From contig NZ_CP180208.1 in NCBI RefSeq assembly GCF_047553045.1, positions 3,038,001 through 3,102,000 on the forward strand: a DNA stretch of 64,000 nt. The letters run 5' to 3'. The translations under genes were made by a program, and so were the position numbers. The stretch's first letter is position 1; the number at the start of each line of letters is the position of its first letter. Origin of the DNA: Sphingomonas_L flavalba_A. GTDB taxonomy: Bacteria; Pseudomonadota; Alphaproteobacteria; Sphingomonadales; Sphingomonadaceae. The notes under the pieces were generated by a model. That model ran no database searches. It was not told the origin of the DNA and was given only the letters and a program-made list of their open reading frames with translations. This document shows positions 1 to 7,896 of the stretch, one piece after another.

Positions 1-998
1 TCGAGGAGGTGCGCCCGACGATCATGGTCGTCGTCCCCCGCCTGTTCGAGGTGCTGCGCCAGCGCATGGTCAAGGCGATCGAGAGGCAGGGTGGGCTGGG
101 GCCGGCATTGCTCCGCCGGGCGCTGGCGCTTGGCGGCAAGGATCTGGCCGGGCGGATGCCGCTGTGGGACCGGCCGATGGATTTCTTCATCGGCCGGACG
201 TTGCGGCCCAAGGTGCAGAAGCGTTTCGGCGGACGGATCAAGGCGCTGGTCTCCGGCGGCGCGCCGCTCAACCCCGATATCGGCGTTTTCTTCCACGCCC
301 TCGGTCTGACCCTGTTGCAGGGCTATGGCCAGACGGAGGCGGGGCCGGTGATTTCGTGCAACCGCCCGGCGGCCGGGCTGAAGATGGACACGGTCGGCCC
401 GCCACTCCCCGATACGGAAGTGCGCATCGCCGATGACGGCGAGATATTGGTGCGCGGTGAACTGGTCATGCACGGCTACTGGCGCAACCCGGCGGAAACC
501 GACCGGGTGCTGATCGACGGCTGGTTGCACACCGGCGACATCGGCGAGCTGGATGCCGCCGGCCGCATCCGCATCACCGATCGCAAGAAGGACCTGATCA
601 TCAACGACAAGGGCGACAATGTCGCCCCGCAGAAGGTCGAGGGTATCCTGACCCTCCAACCCGAAGTGCTGCAGGCGATGATCTACGGCGATCGCCGGCC
701 CTATATCGTCGCGCTGATCGTGCCCGATCCCGAATGGACCGCCGAATGGGCGATCGCCAACGACTATCGCTGCGATTTCCGCGCGCTTGCCGACAATCCG
801 CAATATCGCGCGGCGGTGATGGCGGCGGTCGACCGGGTCAATCAGGAATTGTCGGTGGTCGAAAAGATTCGCCGCATCATCATCGCCGACGAACCGTTCA
901 CGGTCGAAAACGCGCAGATGACGCCGTCGATGAAGGTCCGGCGCCACATTCTGCGCGACGTCTACGGCGCCCGGCTCGATGCGCTCTACAAGGGCTGA
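1..998 (+). CDS. Long-chain acyl-CoA synthetase (AMP-forming), C-terminal part, cut by window edge
   Basis: This enzyme activates fatty acids to acyl-CoA through an acyl-adenylate. The reading frame is open to the first base, so the gene begins outside the window and about half of the usual ~600 residues are missing. Counting from the GTG codon at base 9, which is probably internal, the adenylation motifs are clear: YGQTE at about 106-110, GWLHTGDIG at 171-179, DRKKDLI at 191-197, and MTPSMKVRR near residue 312 carrying the catalytic lysine. The order and spacing match the long-chain (FadD15/FAA-like) type rather than acetyl-CoA synthetase. A short hairpin separates it from the converging downstream gene. 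Chain-length specificity cannot be read from this part. Confidence 0.9.
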   Translation, partial: EEVRPTIMVVVPRLFEVLRQRMVKAIERQGGLGPALLRRALALGGKDLAGRMPLWDRPMDFFIGRTLRPKVQKRFGGRIKALVSGGAPLNPDIGVFFHALGLTLLQGYGQTEAGPVISCNRPAAGLKMDTVGPPLPDTEVRIADDGEILVRGELVMHGYWRNPAETDRVLIDGWLHTGDIGELDAAGRIRITDRKKDLIINDKGDNVAPQKVEGILTLQPEVLQAMIYGDRRPYIVALIVPDPEWTAEWAIANDYRCDFRALADNPQYRAAVMAAVDRVNQELSVVEKIRRIIIADEPFTVENAQMTPSMKVRRHILRDVYGARLDALYKG

Positions 999-1007
999 GC
1001 GGTGCGC

Positions 1008-1029
1008 GCGGGCGCTGGCCGGCGCCCGC
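1008..1029. terminator. Hairpin between convergent genes
   Basis: Eight-base GC arms (GCGGGCGC and GCGCCCGC) around a six-base loop lie between the acyl-CoA synthetase stop and the converging exported-protein gene. There is no U tract, so it is terminator-like at best and could act on either strand. Confidence 0.35.
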
Positions 1030-1033
1030 TGCC

Positions 1034-1453
1034 CTAGTTCCGGTACGGCACGAATTCGGCCATGCTGCACGCGCCGGTCTCGATACCGGTGACGAAATCG
1101 CGCACCGTCGCGATGTCGCCGGAACAGAGCCGGGTCGACGGCGTCCGCGTTACCAGCCCGGCGCCGTTGCGCAGACCGGGGCAGCCGCCGACCGGGTCGT
1201 TGCGGTAGGTCAGCTTCGCGTTGACCCGGTAAAGGATCGTGCTGTCGCCGATATAGGTGGTGCCGTTGACCCGGTTGAGCGGAATGCAATTCACCGGCTT
1301 GCCTGCAGTTTTGCCGGCCAGCGCCTTGTCCAGTTTGGCCTGATCGGCGGCGGCGCGTTCGGCGCGGGCCGTGGATGGGCTGGCGATCAGAATCGACCCG
1401 CTGGTCAGGCTGGCCAGCCCGGCCGCGATGCAGAGGGTGAGACTATGCCGCAT
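1034..1453 (-). CDS. Small exported protein, DUF6491-like
   Basis: A 139-residue protein with an N-terminal signal peptide (hydrophobic stretch about residues 5-25, cleavage near an ARA site at about 30). The mature part holds four cysteines in NCIPL, GCPG, LCSG and GACS contexts, which could form two periplasmic disulfides. The pattern (Cys-Ile-Pro-Leu near the start, an aromatic/Tyr-rich middle, Leu-Cys-x-x-Asp and a terminal FVPYR) resembles small exported proteins common in sphingomonads and grouped near DUF6491; this is recollection, not a search. The start at 1453 is chosen because GAGGAA lies seven bases upstream. A longer in-frame version would overlap gloB and lose the signal peptide. 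Function unknown. Confidence 0.7.
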   Translation of the reverse strand: MRHSLTLCIAAGLASLTSGSILIASPSTARAERAAADQAKLDKALAGKTAGKPVNCIPLNRVNGTTYIGDSTILYRVNAKLTYRNDPVGGCPGLRNGAGLVTRTPSTRLCSGDIATVRDFVTGIETGACSMAEFVPYRN

Positions 1454-1499
1454 GACACGTTCCTCTCGATAGATTCGCTGCTGGCGACCAGTCTCGTAT

Positions 1500-2228
1500 T
1501 CAGCCCCTGAACCTATCCTTAGCGGCGCGCCGCTCGGCGAGCTGCTCGGCGCTGTCCGCGCGCATGAACGGATTGGTCGCCCGTTCCGCGCTGATGCTGG
1601 TTGGCACCGTCGCCTCACCGGCCGCGCGCAGCCGCGCCACCTCGGCCATACGCGCGGCGATGGCGGCGTTGTCCGGTTCCGCCGTCAATGCGTAGCGGCC
1701 GTTCGCCTCGGTATATTCATGGGCGCAATAGACGGCGGTGTCGGCGGGCAACGCGGCCAGCCGCCGCATATTGGCGAACATCTGCTCCGCCGTGCCTTCG
1801 AACAGTCGGCCGCAGCCCATGGCGAACAGCGTGTCGCCGACGAAAACCGCCGCGTCGCCGGCCAGATGATAGGCGATATGGCCGGCGGTATGCGCCGGCA
1901 CCGCCAGCACCGTCGCGCGGTGCTTCCCCAACACCACCACATCGCCTTCGTCGACCTGCCGGTCCAGCGTCGGGATCCGGTCCGCCTCCGTCGCCGGGCC
2001 GGTGATCGTGCAGCCGGTCGCCGCCTTGATCGCGGCGTTGCCGCCGGTGTGGTCCGGATGCCAGTGGGTGTTCCACACCTGGCCGATCCGCCAGCCGCGT
2101 CTGTCCGCTTCCGCCAGCACCGGATCGGCAACCGCCGGGTCGACCACCACCGTGTCACCCCCGACGGGGTCGTGGACCAGCCAGACATAATTGTCGTTCA
2201 GCACCGGGATTCGCGCAATTTCCAGCAT
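1500..2228 (-). CDS. gloB: Hydroxyacylglutathione hydrolase (glyoxalase II)
   Basis: Hydrolyses S-lactoylglutathione to D-lactate and glutathione, the second step of methylglyoxal detoxification in the cytoplasm. At 242 residues it has the metallo-beta-lactamase fold signature THWHPDHTGG at 54-63 (His55, His57, Asp59, His60), a further metal histidine at 113 (PAHTAGH), the bridging Asp132 in FVGDTLF and His170 in CAHEYT. The C-terminal part with the family's basic RxxKDRFRG ending is present, so the glutathione-binding tail looks intact. A glyoxalase I-like VOC protein lies about 1.1 kb away on the same strand, with the flavoprotein gene between them, which supports the pathway assignment. 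Confidence 0.94.
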   Translation of the reverse strand: MLEIARIPVLNDNYVWLVHDPVGGDTVVVDPAVADPVLAEADRRGWRIGQVWNTHWHPDHTGGNAAIKAATGCTITGPATEADRIPTLDRQVDEGDVVVLGKHRATVLAVPAHTAGHIAYHLAGDAAVFVGDTLFAMGCGRLFEGTAEQMFANMRRLAALPADTAVYCAHEYTEANGRYALTAEPDNAAIAARMAEVARLRAAGEATVPTSISAERATNPFMRADSAEQLAERRAAKDRFRG

Positions 2229-2291
2229 TGCGCGATTGTAAGGGGTAAATCGCTGGCATGGAAGCGGCGGCGGCCGGCCTCGCCCGCGCGG

Positions 2292-3365
2292 CTACACCGC
2301 CCGTGGCGCCAGCAGGGCCAGCGCCTCGCGCGCCAGTCTTTCGGTCAGCAGCCGGGCCGGCTCGCCGGAACTGCCAAGCGCGGCCGCCTGCCCGGCCCAG
2401 AGTGGCGAAAAGGCCGGGTCGCCCGCTGCCTCCGCCTTGTGCCGCAATGTCGCCAGCGCGGCGGAAGCATGGGGAAAGGGCGGCGCATCCGCGCTGACCG
2501 GGCCGATTTCGCGCATCAGCCGGTTGGGCATGCCCCGCGCCATGCCGCCGGTGAACAGGTTGGTGACCATGCTGTGCTCGGCGGCATCGCTGGCGAGCAG
2601 CGCGCGGTGGATCGGGCTGATCAGGCTTTCCGGGCAATGGAGATAGGCGGTGCCGAGCTGGACCGCGCTGGCGCCCAGGGTCAGCGCGGCGGCAATGCCG
2701 CGCCCGTCACCGATGCCGCCGGCCGCGATCACCGGCACTTTGACCGCGTCGACCATTTGCGGCAGCAGCGCGAACAGGCCCATCGCGTCGCCTTCCTCCG
2801 TCAGCCAGCGGCTGGCGTGCCCCCCCGCTTCCCAACCCTGGGCGATGATCGCGTCGCAGCCGGCGGCGGCCAGTCGGCGCGCGCCATTGAGGCTGGTCGC
2901 GCTGGCGATGATCAGCGCGCCGGTGGCCTTGACCCGGTCGAACAGCGCGGCATCGGGCAGGCCGAAGTGGAAACTGACGATCTCCGGCTGCGCCGCCTCG
3001 ACCGCCGCGCACATCGCCGCATCGAACGGTGCGCGCAGTGGTGGGGGATCGGCAGGCGGGGCGGTGTCATACTCGGCGTAGTACGGCGCCAGCCGCGCCA
3101 GCCAGGCGGTGTCGTCCGGCACCGGGCCAGGCGAGTGACAGAAGAAATTCAGGTTGATCGGACCGGACACGCGGGCGCGCACCGCCGCCACTTCGTCGCG
3201 CATCCGTTCGGGGCTCAGCATCGCGCAGGGCAAAGAGCCGATCGCGCCCGCTTCGATCGCGGCGACCGCCAGCGCGACGCCGCCGGCATTGGCCATCGGC
3301 GCCTGAATGATCGGCACCGTCATGCCCACCCGCGCCAGCAGCGTCGGGTCGGGCCAGCCGGTCAT
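2292..3365 (-). CDS. Nitronate monooxygenase / 2-nitropropane dioxygenase family flavoprotein
   Basis: A 357-residue FMN-dependent TIM-barrel protein. The N-terminal IIQAPMANAGG (19-29) is the family opening; SFHFG at 131-135 contains the histidine proposed as catalytic base in class I nitronate monooxygenases; QGWEAGGH at 176-183, AAGGIGDGRG at 214-223 and GASAVQLGTAYL from 231 form the phosphate-binding loops for FMN. The family oxidises alkyl nitronates to carbonyls and nitrite, and related members are enoyl-ACP reductases (FabK) or of unknown substrate. It starts one base before the stop of the upstream VOC gene, so the two are probably co-transcribed. Confidence 0.85.
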   Translation of the reverse strand: MTGWPDPTLLARVGMTVPIIQAPMANAGGVALAVAAIEAGAIGSLPCAMLSPERMRDEVAAVRARVSGPINLNFFCHSPGPVPDDTAWLARLAPYYAEYDTAPPADPPPLRAPFDAAMCAAVEAAQPEIVSFHFGLPDAALFDRVKATGALIIASATSLNGARRLAAAGCDAIIAQGWEAGGHASRWLTEEGDAMGLFALLPQMVDAVKVPVIAAGGIGDGRGIAAALTLGASAVQLGTAYLHCPESLISPIHRALLASDAAEHSMVTNLFTGGMARGMPNRLMREIGPVSADAPPFPHASAALATLRHKAEAAGDPAFSPLWAGQAAALGSSGEPARLLTERLAREALALLAPRAV

Positions 3366-3366
3366 C

Positions 3367-3780
3367 CTACCAGCTTCCCGTGTTGGGCATCGACGCCCAT
3401 GGCTCGGCCGGCGGTAACTGTCCGTCCTGCAGCAGTTCGATCGAGATGCCGTCGGGGGTGCGGACGAACGCCATATGGCCGTCGCGCGGCGGCCGGTTGA
3501 TGGTGACTCCGGCGTCCATCAGCCGCTGGCAGGTCGCGTAGATATCGTCGACCAGATAGGCGAGATGGCCGAAATTGCGGCCGCCGTCATAGCGTTCCGG
3601 GTCCCAGTTGTGGGTCAGTTCGACCTGCGCATCCTCGTCCCCCGGCGCCGCCATGAAGATCAGCGTGAACCGCCCGGCCGGATTGTCGATGCGGCGGACT
3701 TCGCGCAGGCCGAGCAGCTCGAAAAACCGGATGGTTTCAACCGGATCGCTGACCCGGATCATGGTGTGAAGATATTTCAT
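3367..3780 (-). CDS. gloA: VOC-family glyoxalase I-like protein (lactoylglutathione lyase)
   Basis: A 137-residue single-chain vicinal-oxygen-chelate protein. His5 (YLHTMIRV), the glutamate in QVELTHN at about 54, His of GHLAYLVDD at about 72 and the glutamate in SIELLQD near 117 form the four-ligand pattern of metal-dependent glyoxalase I. The segment GLREVRRID followed by FTLIFMA matches the glutathione-binding face of the family. It would convert the methylglyoxal-glutathione hemithioacetal to S-lactoylglutathione, feeding GloB. A SWGI/L-type extended C-terminus is absent and the tail is short. Assignment to GloA rather than another VOC enzyme is likely but not certain. Confidence 0.8.
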   Translation of the reverse strand: MKYLHTMIRVSDPVETIRFFELLGLREVRRIDNPAGRFTLIFMAAPGDEDAQVELTHNWDPERYDGGRNFGHLAYLVDDIYATCQRLMDAGVTINRPPRDGHMAFVRTPDGISIELLQDGQLPPAEPWASMPNTGSW

Positions 3781-3806
3781 GCGCGGTTTTCCGGATCGTT
3801 CCGCCC

Positions 3807-4562
3807 CTAGCCCTCGGGCGTCGCTGACTCGGCGTCAAGCTGTTTCAGTTGCGCGGCGGCGGTTACGGCGGCGGCACTGCCCGGCTGGTTGAGGATCGCG
3901 CCCTGCCATGCCGCCCGCGCCGCCGCCGGGGCGCCGGCCAATATGGCGATATTCCCCGCCTCCAGCGCGACCGATGCGTCGTCCGGCGACCGCCTTGCCG
4001 CCTCGTCTATGTCCTGCTGTGCGCGGGCCAGGTCGTTCTGCCGCCGCGCCAGCGTTGCCGACAGCAGCCAGGCGAGCGGGTCTTCCGGTACCAGCGCCAG
4101 CGCCTTGTCGATATCGCCGCGCGCGCCCGCCAGCTCGCCAAGCGCCACGGTCGCGCGGGCGCGATCCAGATGCGCCTCGCCCAATGGCGCACCGGTCAGC
4201 TCGCCACGCGCCAGTGCCGCGTTGAACGCGGCGCGCGCCGCCTGCGCTTCTCCCCCGGCCAGGCGGGCATTCCCGGCCTGCACCCACAGCGCCGCCGGGC
4301 TGGTCTGCTGCGAAATCTCCGCCTGCCGCGCCGCCTGCTCGAACGCGGTCGCGGCGGGAATCCACCGTTCCTGCGCGGCATAGGCGAGGCCAATGCATTG
4401 GCGCGCCTCCGCCCCGCCGCCCAGCATCTGCCACTGGTTGGCCTGTTCTATCGCCCGGTCGGGTGCGTCCGCGGCCAACGCGGCGCATTGCGCGAAACGG
4501 GACGGCTCGGCCGTGGTGGGGGCAGGGGCGGCGGCCTGGGCGGCAAGAATAAGCAGGATCAT
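3807..4562 (-). CDS. Exported tetratricopeptide-repeat protein
   Basis: A 251-residue alanine-rich protein beginning with a short hydrophobic leader (MILLILAAQAAAPA), probably a signal peptide. The rest is helical with TPR-like periodicity: pairs of helices with small residues at the turn and recurrent LARG/ALA-x-GE patterns, about four to five repeats between residues 40 and 235. TPR domains are protein-binding scaffolds and no enzymatic motif is visible. Its ATG overlaps the stop codon of the alpha/beta hydrolase by four bases (ATGA), so the hydrolase and this gene are translationally coupled. Partner unknown. Confidence 0.75.
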   Translation of the reverse strand: MILLILAAQAAAPAPTTAEPSRFAQCAALAADAPDRAIEQANQWQMLGGGAEARQCIGLAYAAQERWIPAATAFEQAARQAEISQQTSPAALWVQAGNARLAGGEAQAARAAFNAALARGELTGAPLGEAHLDRARATVALGELAGARGDIDKALALVPEDPLAWLLSATLARRQNDLARAQQDIDEAARRSPDDASVALEAGNIAILAGAPAAARAAWQGAILNQPGSAAAVTAAAQLKQLDAESATPEG

Positions 4563-5305
4563 CGCGGTTCCGGCATGGCGGCAACGGTGTCCAGCAGCAG
4601 CGCGATGTCGGATGGGCGCGACAGCCGGTGGTCGCCCTGCTTGATCAGCACCGTCTGCACGTCGGCTGAACGAAGCCGGTCGGCAAGATGAAGCGAGTGG
4701 TGCCAGGGCACGTCCGCATCCGCCTGACCGTGGAGCAGCCGCACCGGGCAGTCGATGGCAATCTCGGCCTGCAACAGTCGGTGCGCCTCGCCCGATTGCC
4801 AGAAGGCGCGGGTGGTGACGGTCGGCGTGTCGCTATAGGCGGAAACTTCTTCGACCCGCCCGCGCGACAGGATTTCCATCTTCTGTTCCTGGGTATAGCC
4901 CCAGTCGGTGAAATCCGGCGCCGCCGCGATGCCGACCAGCCCGGCCACCCGTTCCGGCCGGGCGAGCGCGACGAGCAGCATCAGCCAGCCGCCCATCGAC
5001 GAACCGACCAGCAGCAGCGGTCCGCTGGTCAGCGAATCGATCGCGAACAGCGCGTCATCGCGCCAGCGGGTCAGGGTGGCGGTCTCGAAATCGCCGTCGC
5101 TGGCGCCGATGGCGGAATAGTCGAAGCGCAGCATCGCGCGGCCGTTGGCCGCCGCCCAGGCGTCCAGCGCCATCGCCTTGCCGCCGGTCATGTCGGACAG
5201 GTAGCCGGGCAGAAAGACGATCGTCGGCCCGGCGCCCGCCCGGCCGGCAAAGGCGATGCGGACGCCGTCGCCGCGATCGGCGTGGCCGGCGGTCAGATCA
5301 CCCAT
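4559..5305 (-). CDS. Alpha/beta hydrolase
   Basis: A 248-residue cytoplasmic serine hydrolase. The nucleophile elbow GSSMGG places Ser103 after a beta strand (LLLV); FLPGYLSDMTGGK at about 31-43 supplies the oxyanion-hole region; Asp196 or Asp198 (GQADADVPW) and His226 (QGDHRLS) complete the triad. The overall length and FDYSAIGASDG segment resemble the family that includes palmitoyl-protein thioesterase ABHD10-like enzymes, but the substrate is unknown. The 5' end overlaps the DUF6356 gene by 13 bases and the 3' end overlaps the TPR gene by four, so the three form one compact operon. Confidence 0.85.
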   Translation of the reverse strand: MGDLTAGHADRGDGVRIAFAGRAGAGPTIVFLPGYLSDMTGGKAMALDAWAAANGRAMLRFDYSAIGASDGDFETATLTRWRDDALFAIDSLTSGPLLLVGSSMGGWLMLLVALARPERVAGLVGIAAAPDFTDWGYTQEQKMEILSRGRVEEVSAYSDTPTVTTRAFWQSGEAHRLLQAEIAIDCPVRLLHGQADADVPWHHSLHLADRLRSADVQTVLIKQGDHRLSRPSDIALLLDTVAAMPEPR

Positions 5306-5547
5306 TCGACCGACTGCAGTTCGATGCTGGCGCGGCGTTTCGCGCTGCGCTTGGCGACCATCGCCTCATAAAGCCGCCTGACCGTGCCGCTGCCCGTGGT
5401 GACGAACAGGCCGGGGACGACGGCGTGAACCATGCAGGCCAGCCCGCCGGCGACCATCTTCGCGCCAAAGCCGGAGGCGGCGGCAAGATGCTCGCCATAA
5501 CTTTCGCCCACCTCGGCTGGATGATCGCGAAACAGCGCATTGAACAT
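5293..5547 (-). CDS. DUF6356 family protein
   Basis: An 84-residue protein opening MFNALFRDHPAEVGESYGEH, the hallmark of a short family found widely in sphingomonads and related alphaproteobacteria (DUF6356 by memory). One hydrophobic helix spans about residues 28-48 (MVAGGLACMVHAVVPGLFV), so it is probably a single-pass inner-membrane protein, followed by a basic segment (KRSAKRRAS). The function of the family is not known. Being first in the operon with the alpha/beta hydrolase and TPR protein, it may anchor or assist one of them; that is inference only. Confidence 0.75.
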   Translation of the reverse strand: MFNALFRDHPAEVGESYGEHLAAASGFGAKMVAGGLACMVHAVVPGLFVTTGSGTVRRLYEAMVAKRSAKRRASIELQSVEWVI

Positions 5548-5621
5548 CGGCAGTTTTCCGCAAAACGAAACCAGATCCTCCTATAGCATCGCCGCTCGAA
5601 GCGGCAACCGGCGGGCCGCCG

Positions 5622-6638
5622 TCACCCTGCGCAGATGCGGCGGAGCGCGGCCCAGTCGGCGGCGTCCAGCGCCGGACGATATGGCTGCCTGGCGTCGTGG
5701 CTGGCGGCAAACAGGCGCTCCCGCTCCCGCGCCATTGGGTGAGTCGACAGATAGGTCGCCGCGGCGTCCAGCTTGTCGTTCAGGCGGGGCAGGCGCCGGA
5801 AGAAATCGGCAGTGGCCAGCGGCGATATCCCGGCGGCGGCGAGGCGGGCAACGGCGCCTTCGTCCGCTTCCTGCTCGGCTGTGCGGCCATAGCTGAGGCC
5901 AACGACGGTATCGATGCCGGACCCCGTCTGCCCGCCGACGCCGGCCAGCAGGATGCCGACCCCGAACCGGCGGATCAGGCCGCTCATCACATGACGCTTG
6001 CGGACATGCTCGATCTCGTGGGCGACGACCCCGGCCAGCGCATCGGGTGAGCGCGCATCGTCGATCAGCTTGCGGAATATGACGATATGCCCGCCGGGCA
6101 GGGCGGCGGCGTTGACAACCGGCATGTCGATGACGCGGATGGCGAAGCCCCCGTCCGGCGCCAATCGCGCCGTCAGCCGGTCCAGCGCGGCCTGCCCGCC
6201 GGCGCCTTTGCAGAAATGCCCGCCGAAGTCGCCGACCAGTGCGTCGCCATAGCGTTTTTCCCACTGCATCGGGACCAACGGCGCCAGCCAGTTCGGCGCG
6301 GTATAGCCGACCGCGACCAGCACCGCCGACAGGAACAGCGCGACACCGGTCGCCCGCCAGAGTCCGACCCGGTCGATCCACCCGCCATAGCGCCTGGTGC
6401 GTGGAAGCAGCGCCGCCAGTGCTGTGTCCGGCGGGTTGGTCAGCGTCAGTCGCCAGCCCTCGACATCGTCGCGCTGGAAACTTCGCCCATCCTCGTCAAG
6501 GCCGGGGGTCAGGACGGAAACCGGCACCATCAGGCTTTGCCCGTCGGGGAAAAGCACGTGGATACACGTATTGCTGGCCGTGACGGTGACGTCATGCCGC
6601 CACGCGTTCGTCCCGTCGTAGAGCCAGCCGGCTGTCAT
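5622..6638 (-). CDS. M48-family membrane zinc metallopeptidase
   Basis: A 338-residue protein with an N-terminal ~85-residue soluble region, a transmembrane helix at about 95-112 and a periplasmic-type M48 peptidase domain. The zinc site is HEIEH (His207, Glu208, His211) with the third ligand in the EQEADE segment near 257-260. The N-terminal region (YDGTNAWRHDVTVTAS) looks like a small beta domain seen in other M48 proteins of this group rather than the multi-TM HtpX layout. Members such as BepA and LoiP act in envelope protein quality control. It ends the pair with the upstream YjgN gene, nine bases apart. Confidence 0.85.
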   Translation of the reverse strand: MTAGWLYDGTNAWRHDVTVTASNTCIHVLFPDGQSLMVPVSVLTPGLDEDGRSFQRDDVEGWRLTLTNPPDTALAALLPRTRRYGGWIDRVGLWRATGVALFLSAVLVAVGYTAPNWLAPLVPMQWEKRYGDALVGDFGGHFCKGAGGQAALDRLTARLAPDGGFAIRVIDMPVVNAAALPGGHIVIFRKLIDDARSPDALAGVVAHEIEHVRKRHVMSGLIRRFGVGILLAGVGGQTGSGIDTVVGLSYGRTAEQEADEGAVARLAAAGISPLATADFFRRLPRLNDKLDAAATYLSTHPMARERERLFAASHDARQPYRPALDAADWAALRRICAG

Positions 6639-6647
6639 GTGCGCGGA

Positions 6648-7724
6648 TCAGATCGCGCCGATGTCGAACGCGCTGGCCAGCCCTTCCGCATCGCTTGCCG
6701 AGCGCGTGGTCGACTGGCTGAGCGCGGCGAGGTCGATTTCGCCGGTAGCGCCCAGATGGCGGATGAAAAAAGACCAGTTGCGGTAGGGCAGGAAAATCGC
6801 GCCGATCCCCAGCGTCACGATCACCAGCCCGATGTTGCCGAGTATCAGCCCGAACCACGCCCGCGAACTGGCGGAGAATGTGAAATCCAGACCGGACAGC
6901 GACAGGCTGCCGATGACATGGCGATAATAGAGCGCGTAATAGGCCAGGCTGGCAACGAGAATGAACGCATAGAAGAAGAGGACCAGCACGGCGATGGTCG
7001 CCGCCGAACCTGGAGACGGTTTGGCGCCTTTCACGGTGCCGAACAACGCGAACAGGCCTATCGCCAACAGGATCATGGTGCCGCCCATACAGAGCAGCAT
7101 CCAGCGCTTGGTCAGGCCCTGGGCCGTCGCTTCGGCGCGAAACGGATATTGCCCGAAGCTCATGCTGCCCCAGCGCTCGTTCCACAGCGAGACCATCGCC
7201 CAGGGGACCAGCACGCCCATCGGCAGAATTCCGCAAACCGTCCGCCACACCGCCGAGAAACCGTAGTGCCAGCCGGGCGCGTTGCTGCCGCCGCGAATGC
7301 CGCGCCAGTAGGTACGCGATAACCGGTAGCGCAGCGCCCGGAACAGGGCGACGCCGGTCAGATAGAAGATGCCGATGTAAAGCGACGCGATGACGAGAAA
7401 GGCGAGCACTGTTTCGCCGCGCAGGATCAGGGACTCGAACGCCGTGGTCGCGAACAGAAAGCCCGGCACCAGCACCGCCATGGCGACAAGGAAGCCGACG
7501 AACATTTCCTTGCCGGTGCCCGCCCATTCCAGCCGTTCGTCGATGAAGCGGGTGCGGCTCCACAGATAACGCCGTTCCCGCGCCCGAGCCCAGAAGCGGT
7601 AGATGCCAAGCGTGGCGATCGTCAGCAACAGGTTGGTAAACGCGATCGGCGCGAATTCACGCCAGCTGCCGACGAAAGCGAACGCATCCTCCGGCGACGC
7701 CGGATCGGAATTTTCCGAATCCAT
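6648..7724 (-). CDS. YjgN (DUF898) family inner-membrane protein
   Basis: A 358-residue polytopic protein with about seven to eight hydrophobic segments. The opening segment with ITNLLLTIATLGIYRFW-like sequence and repeated RARERRYLWSRT/RYLSRTYWRG motifs (about 45-60 and 130-145) are typical of DUF898, where the motif is duplicated. It has no known enzymatic activity. Its gene is followed after nine bases by the M48 protease gene on the same strand, a pairing that suggests a joint envelope role. The gene starts 172 bases from divergently transcribed thrS. Confidence 0.85.
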   Translation of the reverse strand: MDSENSDPASPEDAFAFVGSWREFAPIAFTNLLLTIATLGIYRFWARARERRYLWSRTRFIDERLEWAGTGKEMFVGFLVAMAVLVPGFLFATTAFESLILRGETVLAFLVIASLYIGIFYLTGVALFRALRYRLSRTYWRGIRGGSNAPGWHYGFSAVWRTVCGILPMGVLVPWAMVSLWNERWGSMSFGQYPFRAEATAQGLTKRWMLLCMGGTMILLAIGLFALFGTVKGAKPSPGSAATIAVLVLFFYAFILVASLAYYALYYRHVIGSLSLSGLDFTFSASSRAWFGLILGNIGLVIVTLGIGAIFLPYRNWSFFIRHLGATGEIDLAALSQSTTRSASDAEGLASAFDIGAI

Positions 7725-7820
7725 TCAATCATCTCCCCCCAATTTTCCCCGGCAGGAGACTGGCGTCGGACAGCGCAAGACGCAATACTGTTTGCGCCAC
7801 CGGCCGCCGACGCGGGGGTG

Positions 7821-7832
7821 CCTTGCGCAAGG
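7821..7832. promoter_or_regulatory. Perfect 12-base palindrome upstream of thrS
   Basis: The sequence CCTTGCGCAAGG is a perfect inverted repeat in the divergent yjgN/thrS spacer. TTGCGC inside it, with CATAAG 18 bases downstream (7847-7852), could also be a weak -35/-10 pair for thrS. Either an operator or chance; no known regulator is recognised. Confidence 0.25.
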
Positions 7833-7896
7833 CGGCGTCGCGCGGGCATAAGTCGCGCGCGCGATCCTGCGCCGCTTTCAAGGTCAGACCCAATCG

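Noticed and set aside
1719..3500. A 593-codon plus-strand frame
   Set aside because: It lies opposite gloB, the nitronate monooxygenase gene and the start of the VOC gene, all recognised families. Composition (Arg/Gln/His-rich) is that of a shadow.
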